DNA of 64,000 nucleotides from Niastella soli (lineage in GTDB: Bacteria; Bacteroidota; Bacteroidia; Chitinophagales; Chitinophagaceae), in assembly GCF_017742245.1 (NCBI RefSeq), contig NZ_JAGHKO010000001.1, positions 1,703,061 to 1,767,060 on the forward strand. The letters are read 5' to 3'. Below the pieces are notes generated by a model that saw only the letters and a list, made by a program, of their open reading frames with translations, was not told the DNA's origin and ran no database searches. The translations under genes and the position numbers were made by a program. This document shows positions 15,873 through 23,953 of this stretch, piece after piece (position 1 is the first letter of the stretch; each line of letters starts with the position of its first letter).

Positions 15873-16955
15873 TTATTGGTACTGGTAATCGTATGGTAAT
15901 AATTCAGAAAGTTTTTTCCAGGCCCAGTATCCTGAATTGATCACATCGTACTGCTCGTAAAAGTAGCCGTTCTTTTCAATTACAAAACCATTGGAAACGT
16001 CGAGCACCGTGATCTGGAATCGGGTCGTTGCTGGTAATTTATATTCTTCGAGGAATTTTTTATCGGGATAAACCTTGTCGTAACTAATACGATAACGGCC
16101 ATTCCAGCTTACTTCCACATCGCCGCTATCTACCAGGTAATCCTGTTCGTTATATGGGTTGGTGATGAAGGTGCTTTTTACAATGGTAGGGTCGTCGTTT
16201 AGTTTTTCAATGATAAACCCTTCTTGTTTTAAGCTACTGTCGTAAAAAGAACGCATAAAATGCAACCGGGAACCAAGATAGGTATGTGCACGGTTCTTTT
16301 TCCATTGCTTTTTTACTTCTTCGGTACTATCCATTTCCTGAAACAGGGGTGAGCCGGTGTATTGGGAAATATTGCTGGAATAATCGTAGCTAAAGGAGTC
16401 GAGCTGATACCGGATCTTATATCCCAGGGTATAGTTAACGACAACGAGGTCTTCCTTAGCCATAATTTTCAGGCGGTTCCTTTTTTTAGAATAATAGAAA
16501 TGCAGCACCTCGGGGTTTTGAATGGTGCATTTACCTGTAGTATCGGAATTGCCTATAAAGTTCTCGTAAAAGAATTTACCATATTTATTTAAGCCATCGG
16601 GGTCTTCGGTACTGGCCACAACTGCTACTTCGGATAATGATTTATCTTCTTTAGCCAGTTCTATAAGTAAAGTATCTGTAGCTGGCTGACTGGCACTGAT
16701 GCGCATTACTTTCTTTTCAAAACCGGTATAGGTTACAACCATTTCGTAACCGCCATTTGGCAGGCGCATATAAAATAATCCTTCGCTATTGGTAATAGTT
16801 CCCTGTGTAGTATTTTGGCAATAGGCAGAGGCGCCTACCATTGGTTGTTTCGTTTGTGCATCTACTACCTTACCAAAAACAACAAATGTTTTTTCCTGGG
16901 CAAGGGCAACGGAATAACAGGTAACGGATAACAGCAGGATCAGTAAATTTTTCAT
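15873..16955 (-). CDS. Secreted protein with N-terminal carboxypeptidase-regulatory-like domain
   Basis: A 360-residue protein with a signal peptide (MKNLLILLLSVTCYSVALAQ) and then a CarboxypepD_reg-like beta-sandwich (about 22-108: VFGKVVDAQTKQPMVGASAYC, TNSEGLFYMRLPNGGYEMVVTYTGFEKK). In TonB-dependent receptors this domain precedes plug and barrel, but here it is followed by about 250 residues with no recognised domain and no barrel. It is probably periplasmic or surface-associated. It lies upstream of, and on the same strand as, the propeller kinase (178 bp gap), so functional linkage is possible but unproven. Confidence 0.85.
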   Translation of the reverse strand: MKNLLILLLSVTCYSVALAQEKTFVVFGKVVDAQTKQPMVGASAYCQNTTQGTITNSEGLFYMRLPNGGYEMVVTYTGFEKKVMRISASQPATDTLLIELAKEDKSLSEVAVVASTEDPDGLNKYGKFFYENFIGNSDTTGKCTIQNPEVLHFYYSKKRNRLKIMAKEDLVVVNYTLGYKIRYQLDSFSYDYSSNISQYTGSPLFQEMDSTEEVKKQWKKNRAHTYLGSRLHFMRSFYDSSLKQEGFIIEKLNDDPTIVKSTFITNPYNEQDYLVDSGDVEVSWNGRYRISYDKVYPDKKFLEEYKLPATTRFQITVLDVSNGFVIEKNGYFYEQYDVINSGYWAWKKLSELLPYDYQYQ

Positions 16956-16994
16956 GCGAATATTAATTATTTGTTTTTCGGCCGCATGGAATTC

Positions 16995-17048
16995 GCCATA
17001 AAATTTTTCATCGCGGTTAGAGCTATAATGCTCGAAAAATTTTATGGC
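16995..17048. repeat. 15-bp perfect inverted repeat with a second inner stem
   Basis: The left arm starts GCCATAAAATTTTTC at 16995-17009. The right arm is its exact reverse complement at 17034-17048. Inside, GAGC and GCTC form a further stem directly against the right arm, with TATAAT as loop and a 10-base bulge on the left side. It lies about 40-90 bp upstream of the start of the secreted-protein gene. The rest of the 16956-17248 gap is AT-rich with no gene. Confidence 0.8.
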
Positions 17049-17248
17049 TCATTTCATCTTAATTGGTATTTTTCAAAAGATGGATCAGTACGAATATCAA
17101 TATTTTTCAATATACAACCAGGCACTGTAAATTAAAAACGTTTGACTGGCTGTGAAAGTATTAAGATGGTGGCCATCTGCAAGGGCTTCCGGGTTAAATT
17201 TCTTTAACATATTAGCCGGTCAGGCATGTATAACCGGTTTTTTGTCAG

Positions 17249-18247
17249 TTATAGTGGTTGCAAATGGGCCAGGTATTGTTCACAATCTTTTTGAATTGCT
17301 TTTTCCAGGGGCGTAAATGAAAATCCGGGGAGGGATTTTAATAATTTACTGTTATCAAAGTAGGTAACGCTTTGAGCCACACGTGCGCTTTCACGGGTAA
17401 GCAAAGGGCTGTTGCCCGAAAACATCGCTTTCAACTTTTCCATGCGCCAGGCAACACTGCCCATGAAGGGCGTGGCTTCTTTGTGGGGGTGCTTTTTCCC
17501 AAAGCCATCGGCGATGGTATTAAATAATTGTTGAAAGGTCCAGTTATCGCCGTTAACGATAAACCGCTCACTGTTGTGTTCGGATTCCATAAGTAAAATA
17601 GTGGCCCGAGCTACGTCTGTTACTGCAACAAATCCATTTATCCCTTTTGTAAACCAGGGAAATTCCTTGTACACATTTTTGAATATGGCACAGCTGGAGG
17701 TGCTCCAGTCGCCATAGCCCAATACCGTACTGGGATTCACGATCACCATGTTGAGTCCTTCGGCAGCGCCACGCCATACTTCCACTTCGGCGTGGTATTT
17801 ACTGATGGCATAGGTAGTATGCCATTTACCAGGCACCCATTTTTTTTCTTCCGTGATGGTTTCACCAGTTATGGTGCGACCAATAGCGGCCACAGAACTG
17901 AGGTGCACAAAACGTTTGACGTCGTTCTCCAGTGCAAGGTTCACCACGTTTGCTGTGCCTTCAATATTGATTTTGTTAAGTGTTCTTCTGTCAGTATCGT
18001 GAAATGATACCTTGGCGGCAGCATGAATAACTGCGTCTACTCCCTCCATAGCCTCATCAAGTGACACTACATCGAGTACGTCGCCGACCACCCACTCAAC
18101 TTTATCGTTGATGTGCGCGGGTATAAAAAAAGGAGATTCCCTGCTGTGCCGGATGGCCCGCACAACATATCCTTTTTCTACCAGTTCTTTAATGATGTAG
18201 GCGCCAATAAAGCCGGTACCGCCTGTAACGAGTATTTTGGTTAACAA
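17249..18247 (-). CDS. NAD(P)-dependent epimerase/dehydratase (extended SDR)
   Basis: A 332-residue extended short-chain dehydrogenase with the N-terminal nucleotide motif G-G-T-G-F-I-G and the catalytic Y-A-I-S-K pair (about residue 145-149). The LEHNVVNPSTVLGYGDW-like C-terminal substrate region resembles dihydroflavonol-4-reductase and 3-beta-hydroxysteroid-type proteins. The substrate is unknown. There is no in-frame ATG near the N-terminus; TTG at 18247 gives the expected MLTKILVTGG start. It is 112 bp downstream of the 3-hydroxyacyl-CoA dehydrogenase gene on the same strand. Confidence 0.9.
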   Translation of the reverse strand: MLTKILVTGGTGFIGAYIIKELVEKGYVVRAIRHSRESPFFIPAHINDKVEWVVGDVLDVVSLDEAMEGVDAVIHAAAKVSFHDTDRRTLNKINIEGTANVVNLALENDVKRFVHLSSVAAIGRTITGETITEEKKWVPGKWHTTYAISKYHAEVEVWRGAAEGLNMVIVNPSTVLGYGDWSTSSCAIFKNVYKEFPWFTKGINGFVAVTDVARATILLMESEHNSERFIVNGDNWTFQQLFNTIADGFGKKHPHKEATPFMGSVAWRMEKLKAMFSGNSPLLTRESARVAQSVTYFDNSKLLKSLPGFSFTPLEKAIQKDCEQYLAHLQPL

Positions 18248-18359
18248 GTGAAATAATTAACAGGGCACGAAGATAACCTTTCTCACACAAAACCAGTCAG
18301 GATAAACAGGTAATGCATGATGCAAAATATTTGTTTAGCAAAATGGCTGCTAAGCGGGA

Positions 18360-19202
18360 TTAATAATCGTAATAACCTTTGCCGGTTTTACGACCTAATT
18401 CACCTTTTTCAACTCTTTCTTTTTGAATGGGGGAAGGTTGCAATCTGTCGGGTTTACCCAGGGCGTCGTACACCTGGCAGCTTACCGCATAATTGATATC
18501 GTTGCCAATAAGGTCCATAAGACGGAAGGGACCCATTTTAAACCCGGATGCTTCGAGCAGGGTATCGATAGTTTGAAAATCGGTTACTCCCTGTTCAACC
18601 AGTTTCAGCGCCTCCAGGTAATAAGGACGGGCAACGTGATTTACAATAAAACCCGGTGCATCCTGACATAAAACGGGCGTTTTGTCCATTTGCCGGGCAG
18701 TTTGGGTGATAATATCAATAGTTTCCTGGTTGCTGAAAGGCGTGGCCACCACCTCTACCAGTTTCATAATAGTGGCGGGGTTGAAGAAATGCATGCCGGC
18801 TACCCGTTGGGGGCGTGCTACTTTTTTGGCAATTTCTGTAACTGATAAAGAAGAAGTATTGGTTGCAAAAACCACATCGCTGTGGTTCACTTCTGCCAGT
18901 TGATTGAACAAATTCACTTTTACTTCCGGTTTCTCAACAATGGCTTCAATAACCAGATCGGCCAAACATTCGTTAGTATCTGATGCAAACCGGATACGGC
19001 TCAGGATGTTGGCGCTGGCTTCGGCAGTGAGCTTGTTTTTTTGCACAAGCGTTTGCAGGTTGCTTTCCATAGCCGTTCTGGCTTTGTTAAGCATGCCTTC
19101 GTTTACATCGTATAGTATTACAAAAAAGTTATGCTGGGCAGCCGCCTGGGCAATACCGCTGCCCATTGTGCCTGCGCCGCAAACGCAAATCGTTTGAACC
19201 AT
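18360..19202 (-). CDS. 3-hydroxyacyl-CoA (3-hydroxybutyryl-CoA) dehydrogenase
   Basis: 280 residues, the normal length of a single-domain-pair 3-hydroxybutyryl-CoA dehydrogenase. The N-terminal Rossmann motif is G-A-G-T-M-G-S-G-I-A-Q. The catalytic His is in MHFFNPATIMKLVEV, and the C-terminal dimerisation domain begins after DAPGFIVNHVARPYYLEAL. It oxidises 3-hydroxyacyl-CoA to the keto form with NAD+ in fatty-acid or butyrate metabolism. The ATG at 19202 is followed at once upstream by a heptamer array; a longer frame into that array was rejected. A relative, truncated here, appears at 63586. Confidence 0.92.
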   Translation of the reverse strand: MVQTICVCGAGTMGSGIAQAAAQHNFFVILYDVNEGMLNKARTAMESNLQTLVQKNKLTAEASANILSRIRFASDTNECLADLVIEAIVEKPEVKVNLFNQLAEVNHSDVVFATNTSSLSVTEIAKKVARPQRVAGMHFFNPATIMKLVEVVATPFSNQETIDIITQTARQMDKTPVLCQDAPGFIVNHVARPYYLEALKLVEQGVTDFQTIDTLLEASGFKMGPFRLMDLIGNDINYAVSCQVYDALGKPDRLQPSPIQKERVEKGELGRKTGKGYYDY

Positions 19203-19203
19203 A

Positions 19204-19321
19204 GTAGTGAGTTGTGAGTTGTCAGTGGTGAGTAGACTGCTGTAGTTTTTGGATGACCGATCCATTTCGGGATCTCCGAAGATCGGGCCACCACAAACTG
19301 AAAACTACAAACCACAAACTA
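19204..19321. repeat. Period-7 arrays filling the whole gap between pheS and the dehydrogenase
   Basis: Left units are GTAGTGA, GTTGTGA, GTTGTCA, GTGGTGA, GTAGACT (19204-19238). Right units are CAAACTG, AAAACTA, CAAACCA, CAAACTA (19294-19321), roughly the complement of the left arm. The core holds CCGATC...GATCGGG. One end is one base from the dehydrogenase ATG and the other one base from the pheS stop. Confidence 0.8.
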
Positions 19322-19322
19322 G

Positions 19323-20354
19323 TTAAGTGGCGCTCGTAAACTGTCGCAGGAATCGCACATCGTTCTCACTGAATAACCGGATATCATTAATTCCGTATTT
19401 GAGCAGGGCGGGGCGTTCAATTCCCATGCCGAATGCAAAACCGGAGTATTTTTCAGGGTCGATATTACAGTTCTCCAATACTTTCGGGTGCACCATACCG
19501 CAACCCAGGATCTCGAGCCAGCCGGTACGTTTGCATACAGGGCAACCTTCGCCGCCGCACAACAGACAGGTAATATCCATTTCGGCGCTGGGTTCGGTGA
19601 ATGGGAAATAGGAGGGGCGGAACCGAACTTTTACGTCTTTGCCATACATTTCCTGCACAAAGAAGTACAGGGTTTGTTTCAAATCGGCAAAGGAAACGTT
19701 CTCGTCGATGTATAATCCTTCAATCTGGTGAAAGAAGCAATGGCTGCGGGCGCTGATGGTTTCATTGCGGTATACACGACCGGGGCATACAATGCGGATC
19801 GGTAACTGCCCTTTTTCCATAGCCCGTATTTGCGTATTGCTGGTATGGGTACGCAGCAGCCAGTCAGGATTTTGTTGAATGTAGAAAGTATCCTGCATAT
19901 CACGGGCCGGATGGTGTTCGGGCAGGTTCAATGCTGTAAAGTTGTGCCAGTCATCTTCAATTTCAGGGCCTTCGGCAACAGAGAAACCCAGCCGGTTAAA
20001 AATGCTGATCACATGGTTCAGGAACAGGTTGATGGGGTGGCGGGTGCCCAATGGCAGCGGATCGCCAGGCAGTGTTACATCAATGGCAGCAGCACCAGCA
20101 TCGCCGGAACCTTCGAGTTGCTGTTTCCAGGTTTCGTATTTGGCTTCGGCCAGTTGTTTGAAGTCGTTCAGGATCAACCCGAATTCTTTCTTTTTATCGG
20201 CTGGCACATTCCTCATTTCGGTAAAAAGGTTCTTTACAATACCCTTAGTCCCCAGGAATTTAATACGGTAAGCCTCCAGGGAATCGGCACCATTGGTCGG
20301 GGTGCTCTCAATTTCCTGTTTATACGCTGCTATTTGTTGTAACAATTCATCCAT
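19323..20354 (-). CDS. pheS: Phenylalanine-tRNA ligase alpha subunit
   Basis: 343 residues, typical for PheS. The N-terminal coiled coil (1-85) is followed by the class II synthetase core: motif 1 region ENHVISIFNRLGF-like around 120, PARDMQDTFY, motif 2 with RIVCPGRVYRNETISARSHCFFHQIEG, and motif 3 with FAFGMGIERPALLKYGI. Three Cys pairs around CLLCGGEGCPVCKRTGW form a small zinc-ribbon-like insert common in Bacteroidota PheS. pheT is not adjacent. The -7 box TATATTTG ends four bases before the ATG, which suggests a leaderless transcript. Confidence 0.97.
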   Translation of the reverse strand: MDELLQQIAAYKQEIESTPTNGADSLEAYRIKFLGTKGIVKNLFTEMRNVPADKKKEFGLILNDFKQLAEAKYETWKQQLEGSGDAGAAAIDVTLPGDPLPLGTRHPINLFLNHVISIFNRLGFSVAEGPEIEDDWHNFTALNLPEHHPARDMQDTFYIQQNPDWLLRTHTSNTQIRAMEKGQLPIRIVCPGRVYRNETISARSHCFFHQIEGLYIDENVSFADLKQTLYFFVQEMYGKDVKVRFRPSYFPFTEPSAEMDITCLLCGGEGCPVCKRTGWLEILGCGMVHPKVLENCNIDPEKYSGFAFGMGIERPALLKYGINDIRLFSENDVRFLRQFTSAT

Positions 20355-20358
20355 TCGG

Positions 20359-20366
20359 CAAATATA
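20359..20366 (-). promoter_or_regulatory. Candidate -7 box for pheS, leaderless spacing
   Basis: On the minus strand this reads TATATTTG, an exact TAnnTTTG match, followed by CCGA and then the pheS ATG. Confidence 0.6.
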
Positions 20367-20372
20367 AGTATT

Positions 20373-20420
20373 AAGGCACAAGGTACAAGGTGCAAGGTCC
20401 AGGGCGCAGGTACAAGATGT
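20373..20420. repeat. Period-7 AAGGTnC array upstream of pheS
   Basis: The units AAGGCAC, AAGGTAC, AAGGTGC, AAGGTCC, AGGGCGC (20373-20407) are followed by shorter degenerate copies to about 20420. It lies in the 274-bp divergent interval between pheS and the arginase-fold gene. The rest of that interval shows no other element. Confidence 0.75.
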
Positions 20421-20628
20421 AAGCGCTCAAGGATCAGGAAGTTAGAAATCAAAAAGTAGTGAGTTCAAAACGGGGGCTTGTGCCTTAAAACCTGTTGATA
20501 CCTCAAAGGCAGCTTGATAACTACCCTACAATGGCGCAAGCGTCCACTTGTGCCAGGTGAGGATCAAAATACTGGCTGCCAATAGGAAGGTCTTGTGCCA
20601 TGTGTGCCGGTTCCTTATCTTGCGTCCT

Positions 20629-21768
20629 ATGTCGGATACATTAAATATTGGTGATTTTCTGCAGCCTGTAAACCGGTACATGTTATCGGAAGATGAAGGC
20701 TATAAAGATGGGCAGATCGGAAAAAAAATAATGGTGTATGAGGATGAAGAAATTCCCGATCTGCGCTCGGCCGATATCGTGTTGCTGGGGTGCAATGAAG
20801 TCAGGGGGAATCATTTACAACCCGGGATCTCGGGACCCGACGCCATTCGCCGTCAGTTCTATTCATTATACCAATGGCATTCCGACGTAAACCTGGTGGA
20901 TGTGGGCAATATCATTCTGGGTTCTGGTTTACATGATACCTATGCCGCCCTTAAGACCGTGCTGGCCGAATTGACCGGAGCTGGTAAAACCGTGGTGATC
21001 CTGGGTGGCTCACATGACCTTACCCTGGCGCAATACCATTCCTACACCAGCAAGAACCAGATCATAGAAGCTACCTGTGTAGATTCGCTCATTGACCTGA
21101 GCATGGAATCGCGCAACCGGTCGGAGAATTTTTTAATGGAAATGCTTACCGGTGAACCCAATTTTATCAAACATTATAATCATATAGGTTTCCAAAGTTA
21201 TTATGTGCATCCGCATATGCTGGAAACGATGGATAAGCTGCGTTTTGATTGCTTCAGGGTGGGACATGTAAAGGATAACATAGAGGAAATGGAACCCGTG
21301 ATCCGCGGTTCGCAGCTGTTTAGTTTTGATATTGCGGCCATTGCCAATGCGTATGCCCCAGCCAACCATATTACCCCCAATGGGTTAACCGGCGAAGAGG
21401 CTTGTGTACTGATGCAATATGCCGGTTTAAGCGCCAATGTTAGCACCATTGGTATTTATGGGTATGCGCCCAACCTGGATAAAAATCAACTTACGGCCAA
21501 ACAGATCAGTCATATGTTGTGGTACGTGGTCGATGGCTATTACCGGGGTCAGCGTGAAGCCAAAATGGAAGACAGGGATTCGTTCAATGAGTTTACTATT
21601 GCCTTTGCTGAAATAGAAACAGTTTTTTTACAAAGCAAAAAGACTGGCCGCTGGTGGATGCAAATGCCCGATAAAAAATACATTGCCTGTTCGTACAAAG
21701 ATTACCTGCTGGCCAGCAGCAATGAAATTCCTGAAAGATGGTTCCGCGCGCAGGAGCGGGAAATGTAA
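20629..21768 (+). CDS. Arginase-fold (formimidoylglutamase-like) protein with an incomplete metal site
   Basis: A 379-residue ureohydrolase-fold protein. The first metal motif is kept as G-G-S-H129-D. The canonical D-x-H-x-D motif reads D152-S-L154-I-D156, so the middle His is Leu. The S-F-D-x-D motif reads S-F-D234-I-A236, so the second Asp is Ala. The C-terminal half has features common in Bacteroidota members of this family (PNGLTGEEACVLMQYAG and RWWMQMPD). Because the lost residues are the two that bind only the second manganese in arginase, it may be a one-metal enzyme or non-catalytic. Histidine degradation is possible but no hut genes are near. ATG at 20629 chosen over an upstream frame. 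Confidence 0.8.
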   Translation: MSDTLNIGDFLQPVNRYMLSEDEGYKDGQIGKKIMVYEDEEIPDLRSADIVLLGCNEVRGNHLQPGISGPDAIRRQFYSLYQWHSDVNLVDVGNIILGSGLHDTYAALKTVLAELTGAGKTVVILGGSHDLTLAQYHSYTSKNQIIEATCVDSLIDLSMESRNRSENFLMEMLTGEPNFIKHYNHIGFQSYYVHPHMLETMDKLRFDCFRVGHVKDNIEEMEPVIRGSQLFSFDIAAIANAYAPANHITPNGLTGEEACVLMQYAGLSANVSTIGIYGYAPNLDKNQLTAKQISHMLWYVVDGYYRGQREAKMEDRDSFNEFTIAFAEIETVFLQSKKTGRWWMQMPDKKYIACSYKDYLLASSNEIPERWFRAQEREM

Positions 21769-21849
21769 ACCGGCCAGGAAGGCTGGTGCAAATAAGATAT
21801 GGAAAACCAATAACGAACTGCTTGTCACAATAAATATTTAATTTTCAGC

Positions 21850-23250
21850 ATGAGCAACACAAGCAGATCCCGGATAATTAACCGTTCCTTCTCTGTAAGA
21901 TCAAATCCAGTTTTTAAAAGCTTGTGGCTTGCTGCTTGTAGCTTGCAGCTTCTTGCGTCCTGTTCTACCCAACGCCAGATCTCAAAAGTGGCTAATAAAG
22001 ACCTGCTTTTAGATTCCAGCATACAACAAGCGCACGTGGGCATCAGCCTCTTTGATCCATCGGCCAATAAATACCTCTACAATCATAACGGTAAAAAGTA
22101 TTTTGTTCCTGCTTCCAATACCAAGTTGTTCAGTTGTTATGCCGCCCTGAAATACCTGGGCGATAGCCTCCCTGGCATTCGTTATTGGGAGAATGATACT
22201 GCTATGTACCTGTATGGTACCGGCGATCCCAGTTTCTTGCACAGCGATTTCAGAAAGCAGCCGGTTATTGAATTTCTGCAAAAGACAAAAAAACACCTGT
22301 ATATAACTGATGTCAACTGGAAAGAGGAAGCGCTGGGTGCCGGCTGGTCGTGGAATGATTACAACGATAGTTACATGGCTGAGCGCAGTGTTTTACCGGT
22401 GTATGGTAATATGATCCACTGGGTGCAGGAAATTGCAGAAGGCGTTAGTAATGAGAACCAGGAAGATCAAACCCCTTCCATCTATTCCATTCCCGAAATA
22501 AACTGGAAAGTACGTTTTAATGCAGGCATAACCCGGAAGGCCTTTTTCGTGCAACGCAACCAGGCCGATAATGTGTTTATGATCAGCGAAGGGAAAGAAA
22601 AAAAGAAAGAACAGGATGTTCCGTTTGTGACCCATGGCCTGCAATCGGCCATTGAACTGCTCCCCGATACAATTGGAAAACAAATTGAATATAGAGAGGT
22701 ATTCAGGAAACAGCCTGCACAGTTGAACACCGTTTATTCGCAGCCACTGGATTCCTTGTTACAACCTATGATGTACCGCAGCGATAACTTTTTTGCCGAG
22801 CAATCGCTGTTGATGGTGAGCCAGGTAAAACTGGGTGAAATGAATGATGGGAAAATTATTGATACCTTATTAAAGACCGATCTGCGCCAGCTGCCTCAAA
22901 AGCCCCGTTGGGTAGATGGCAGTGGGCTAAGCCGTTATAACTTGTTTACACCCAATGACTTTGTAGTGTTGTTGCAGAAAATGCAGCAGGAAATAGGGAT
23001 GAAGCGGTTACAGGGTATTTTACCTACCGGCGGCAAAGGAACTTTGAGTAATTTGTACAAACAGGATAGTAATTATATATTTGCCAAGACCGGTACCTTG
23101 TCGGGCGTTGTAGCGTTGAGCGGGTATTTGTACACTAAAAAGAATAAGCTGCTGATTTTCTCGGTTTTGATCAATAACCACACAGGCAGCGCAAGTACTA
23201 TCCGCAAGCGGATTGAGTCATTTCTGAACGGGATCCGGGACCGGTATTAA
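21850..23250 (+). CDS. dacB: D-alanyl-D-alanine carboxypeptidase/endopeptidase, PBP4 (DacB) family lipoprotein
   Basis: A 466-residue penicillin-binding protein of the S13 family that trims or cleaves peptidoglycan cross-links. The active-site motifs are S-N-T-K (about residues 89-92, in VPASNTKLFSCY), S-D-N (YRSDNFFAEQ) and K-T-G (FAKTGTLSG, about 411). The N-terminus has a lipobox-like LLASC around residue 38, after a hydrophobic stretch encoded by a 7-bp repeat. The start is uncertain: ATG at 21850 leaves an unusually long 20-residue polar lead before the hydrophobic core. It is upstream of, and on the same strand as, an ECF sigma factor, with 155 bp between. Confidence 0.9.
   Translation: MSNTSRSRIINRSFSVRSNPVFKSLWLAACSLQLLASCSTQRQISKVANKDLLLDSSIQQAHVGISLFDPSANKYLYNHNGKKYFVPASNTKLFSCYAALKYLGDSLPGIRYWENDTAMYLYGTGDPSFLHSDFRKQPVIEFLQKTKKHLYITDVNWKEEALGAGWSWNDYNDSYMAERSVLPVYGNMIHWVQEIAEGVSNENQEDQTPSIYSIPEINWKVRFNAGITRKAFFVQRNQADNVFMISEGKEKKKEQDVPFVTHGLQSAIELLPDTIGKQIEYREVFRKQPAQLNTVYSQPLDSLLQPMMYRSDNFFAEQSLLMVSQVKLGEMNDGKIIDTLLKTDLRQLPQKPRWVDGSGLSRYNLFTPNDFVVLLQKMQQEIGMKRLQGILPTGGKGTLSNLYKQDSNYIFAKTGTLSGVVALSGYLYTKKNKLLIFSVLINNHTGSASTIRKRIESFLNGIRDRY
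21920..21957 (+). repeat. Period-7 GCTTGnn array inside the dacB signal peptide
   Basis: The units GCTTGTG, GCTTGCT, GCTTGTA, GCTTGCA, GCTTCTT are followed by GCG. Read in frame they encode S-L-W-L-A-A-C-S-L-Q-L-L-A, which is the hydrophobic core of the lipoprotein signal. It is the only such array seen inside a gene in this window. Confidence 0.8.
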
Positions 23251-23405
23251 CAAAGTTTTCAATTTTCTCTTTTTCCCCCCAACCGTATTGTTACCCTACT
23301 CCGTATTATTATCAGCAACTGGCAACTGGCCGTTAAACTTTAGAGAAATTTAGCATTCAAAGAGCAATTCAGGTTTATTAGATCAACACCATACAACAGG
23401 CTTGA

Positions 23406-23948
23406 TTGTCCACCAATGCTACTGATATAGAACTGATCAAAGGTTGTATCGATAACAACCGCAAGGCCCAGGAACACTTATATAAGAAGTTCTACGGCCC
23501 CATGGCATCTATTTGCCTGCGTTATACCCGCAACCAGGAAGATGCAATAGAAGTATTGCATAATGGTTTTTTGAAGGTATTTAAGAACATTCATATGTAT
23601 GATATGAGCCGGGCTTCTTTGTATACCTGGGTAAGGACCATTATTATTAATTCGGCTATTGACTTTGTACGGCAGCGCAGCAAATTCCATACGCACATTG
23701 AACTGGAGAAAGTAGATGAACCAGCCATTGATGCAGATGCCATACAACGAATGTCTTCCCATGAAGTTTTATTGCTCGTGCAGAAGTTATCACCGGCTAC
23801 CCAAACGGTGTTTAACCTGTATGTAGTAGAAGGATATAATCACCGAGAAATTGCTAACCTGTTGGGCATTAGCGAGGGTACCAGTAAATGGCACCTGAGC
23901 GAGGCTCGCAAGCAACTGCAAAAATTATTACAAACCTTGCAAGTGTAA
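23406..23948 (+). CDS. ECF-type RNA polymerase sigma factor
   Basis: A 180-residue sigma factor with region 2 (about 20-90: HLYKKFYGPMASICLRYTRNQEDAIEVLHNGFLKVF) and region 4 (about 120-175: LVQKLSPATQTVFNLYVVEGYNHREIANLLGISEGTSKWHLSEARKQL). The frame starts with TTG at 23406; no in-frame ATG precedes region 2. The next gene begins five bases after the stop and encodes a single-pass membrane protein with a C-terminal barrel-like domain, probably its partner. Confidence 0.93.
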   Translation: MSTNATDIELIKGCIDNNRKAQEHLYKKFYGPMASICLRYTRNQEDAIEVLHNGFLKVFKNIHMYDMSRASLYTWVRTIIINSAIDFVRQRSKFHTHIELEKVDEPAIDADAIQRMSSHEVLLLVQKLSPATQTVFNLYVVEGYNHREIANLLGISEGTSKWHLSEARKQLQKLLQTLQV

Positions 23949-23953
23949 ATGTG

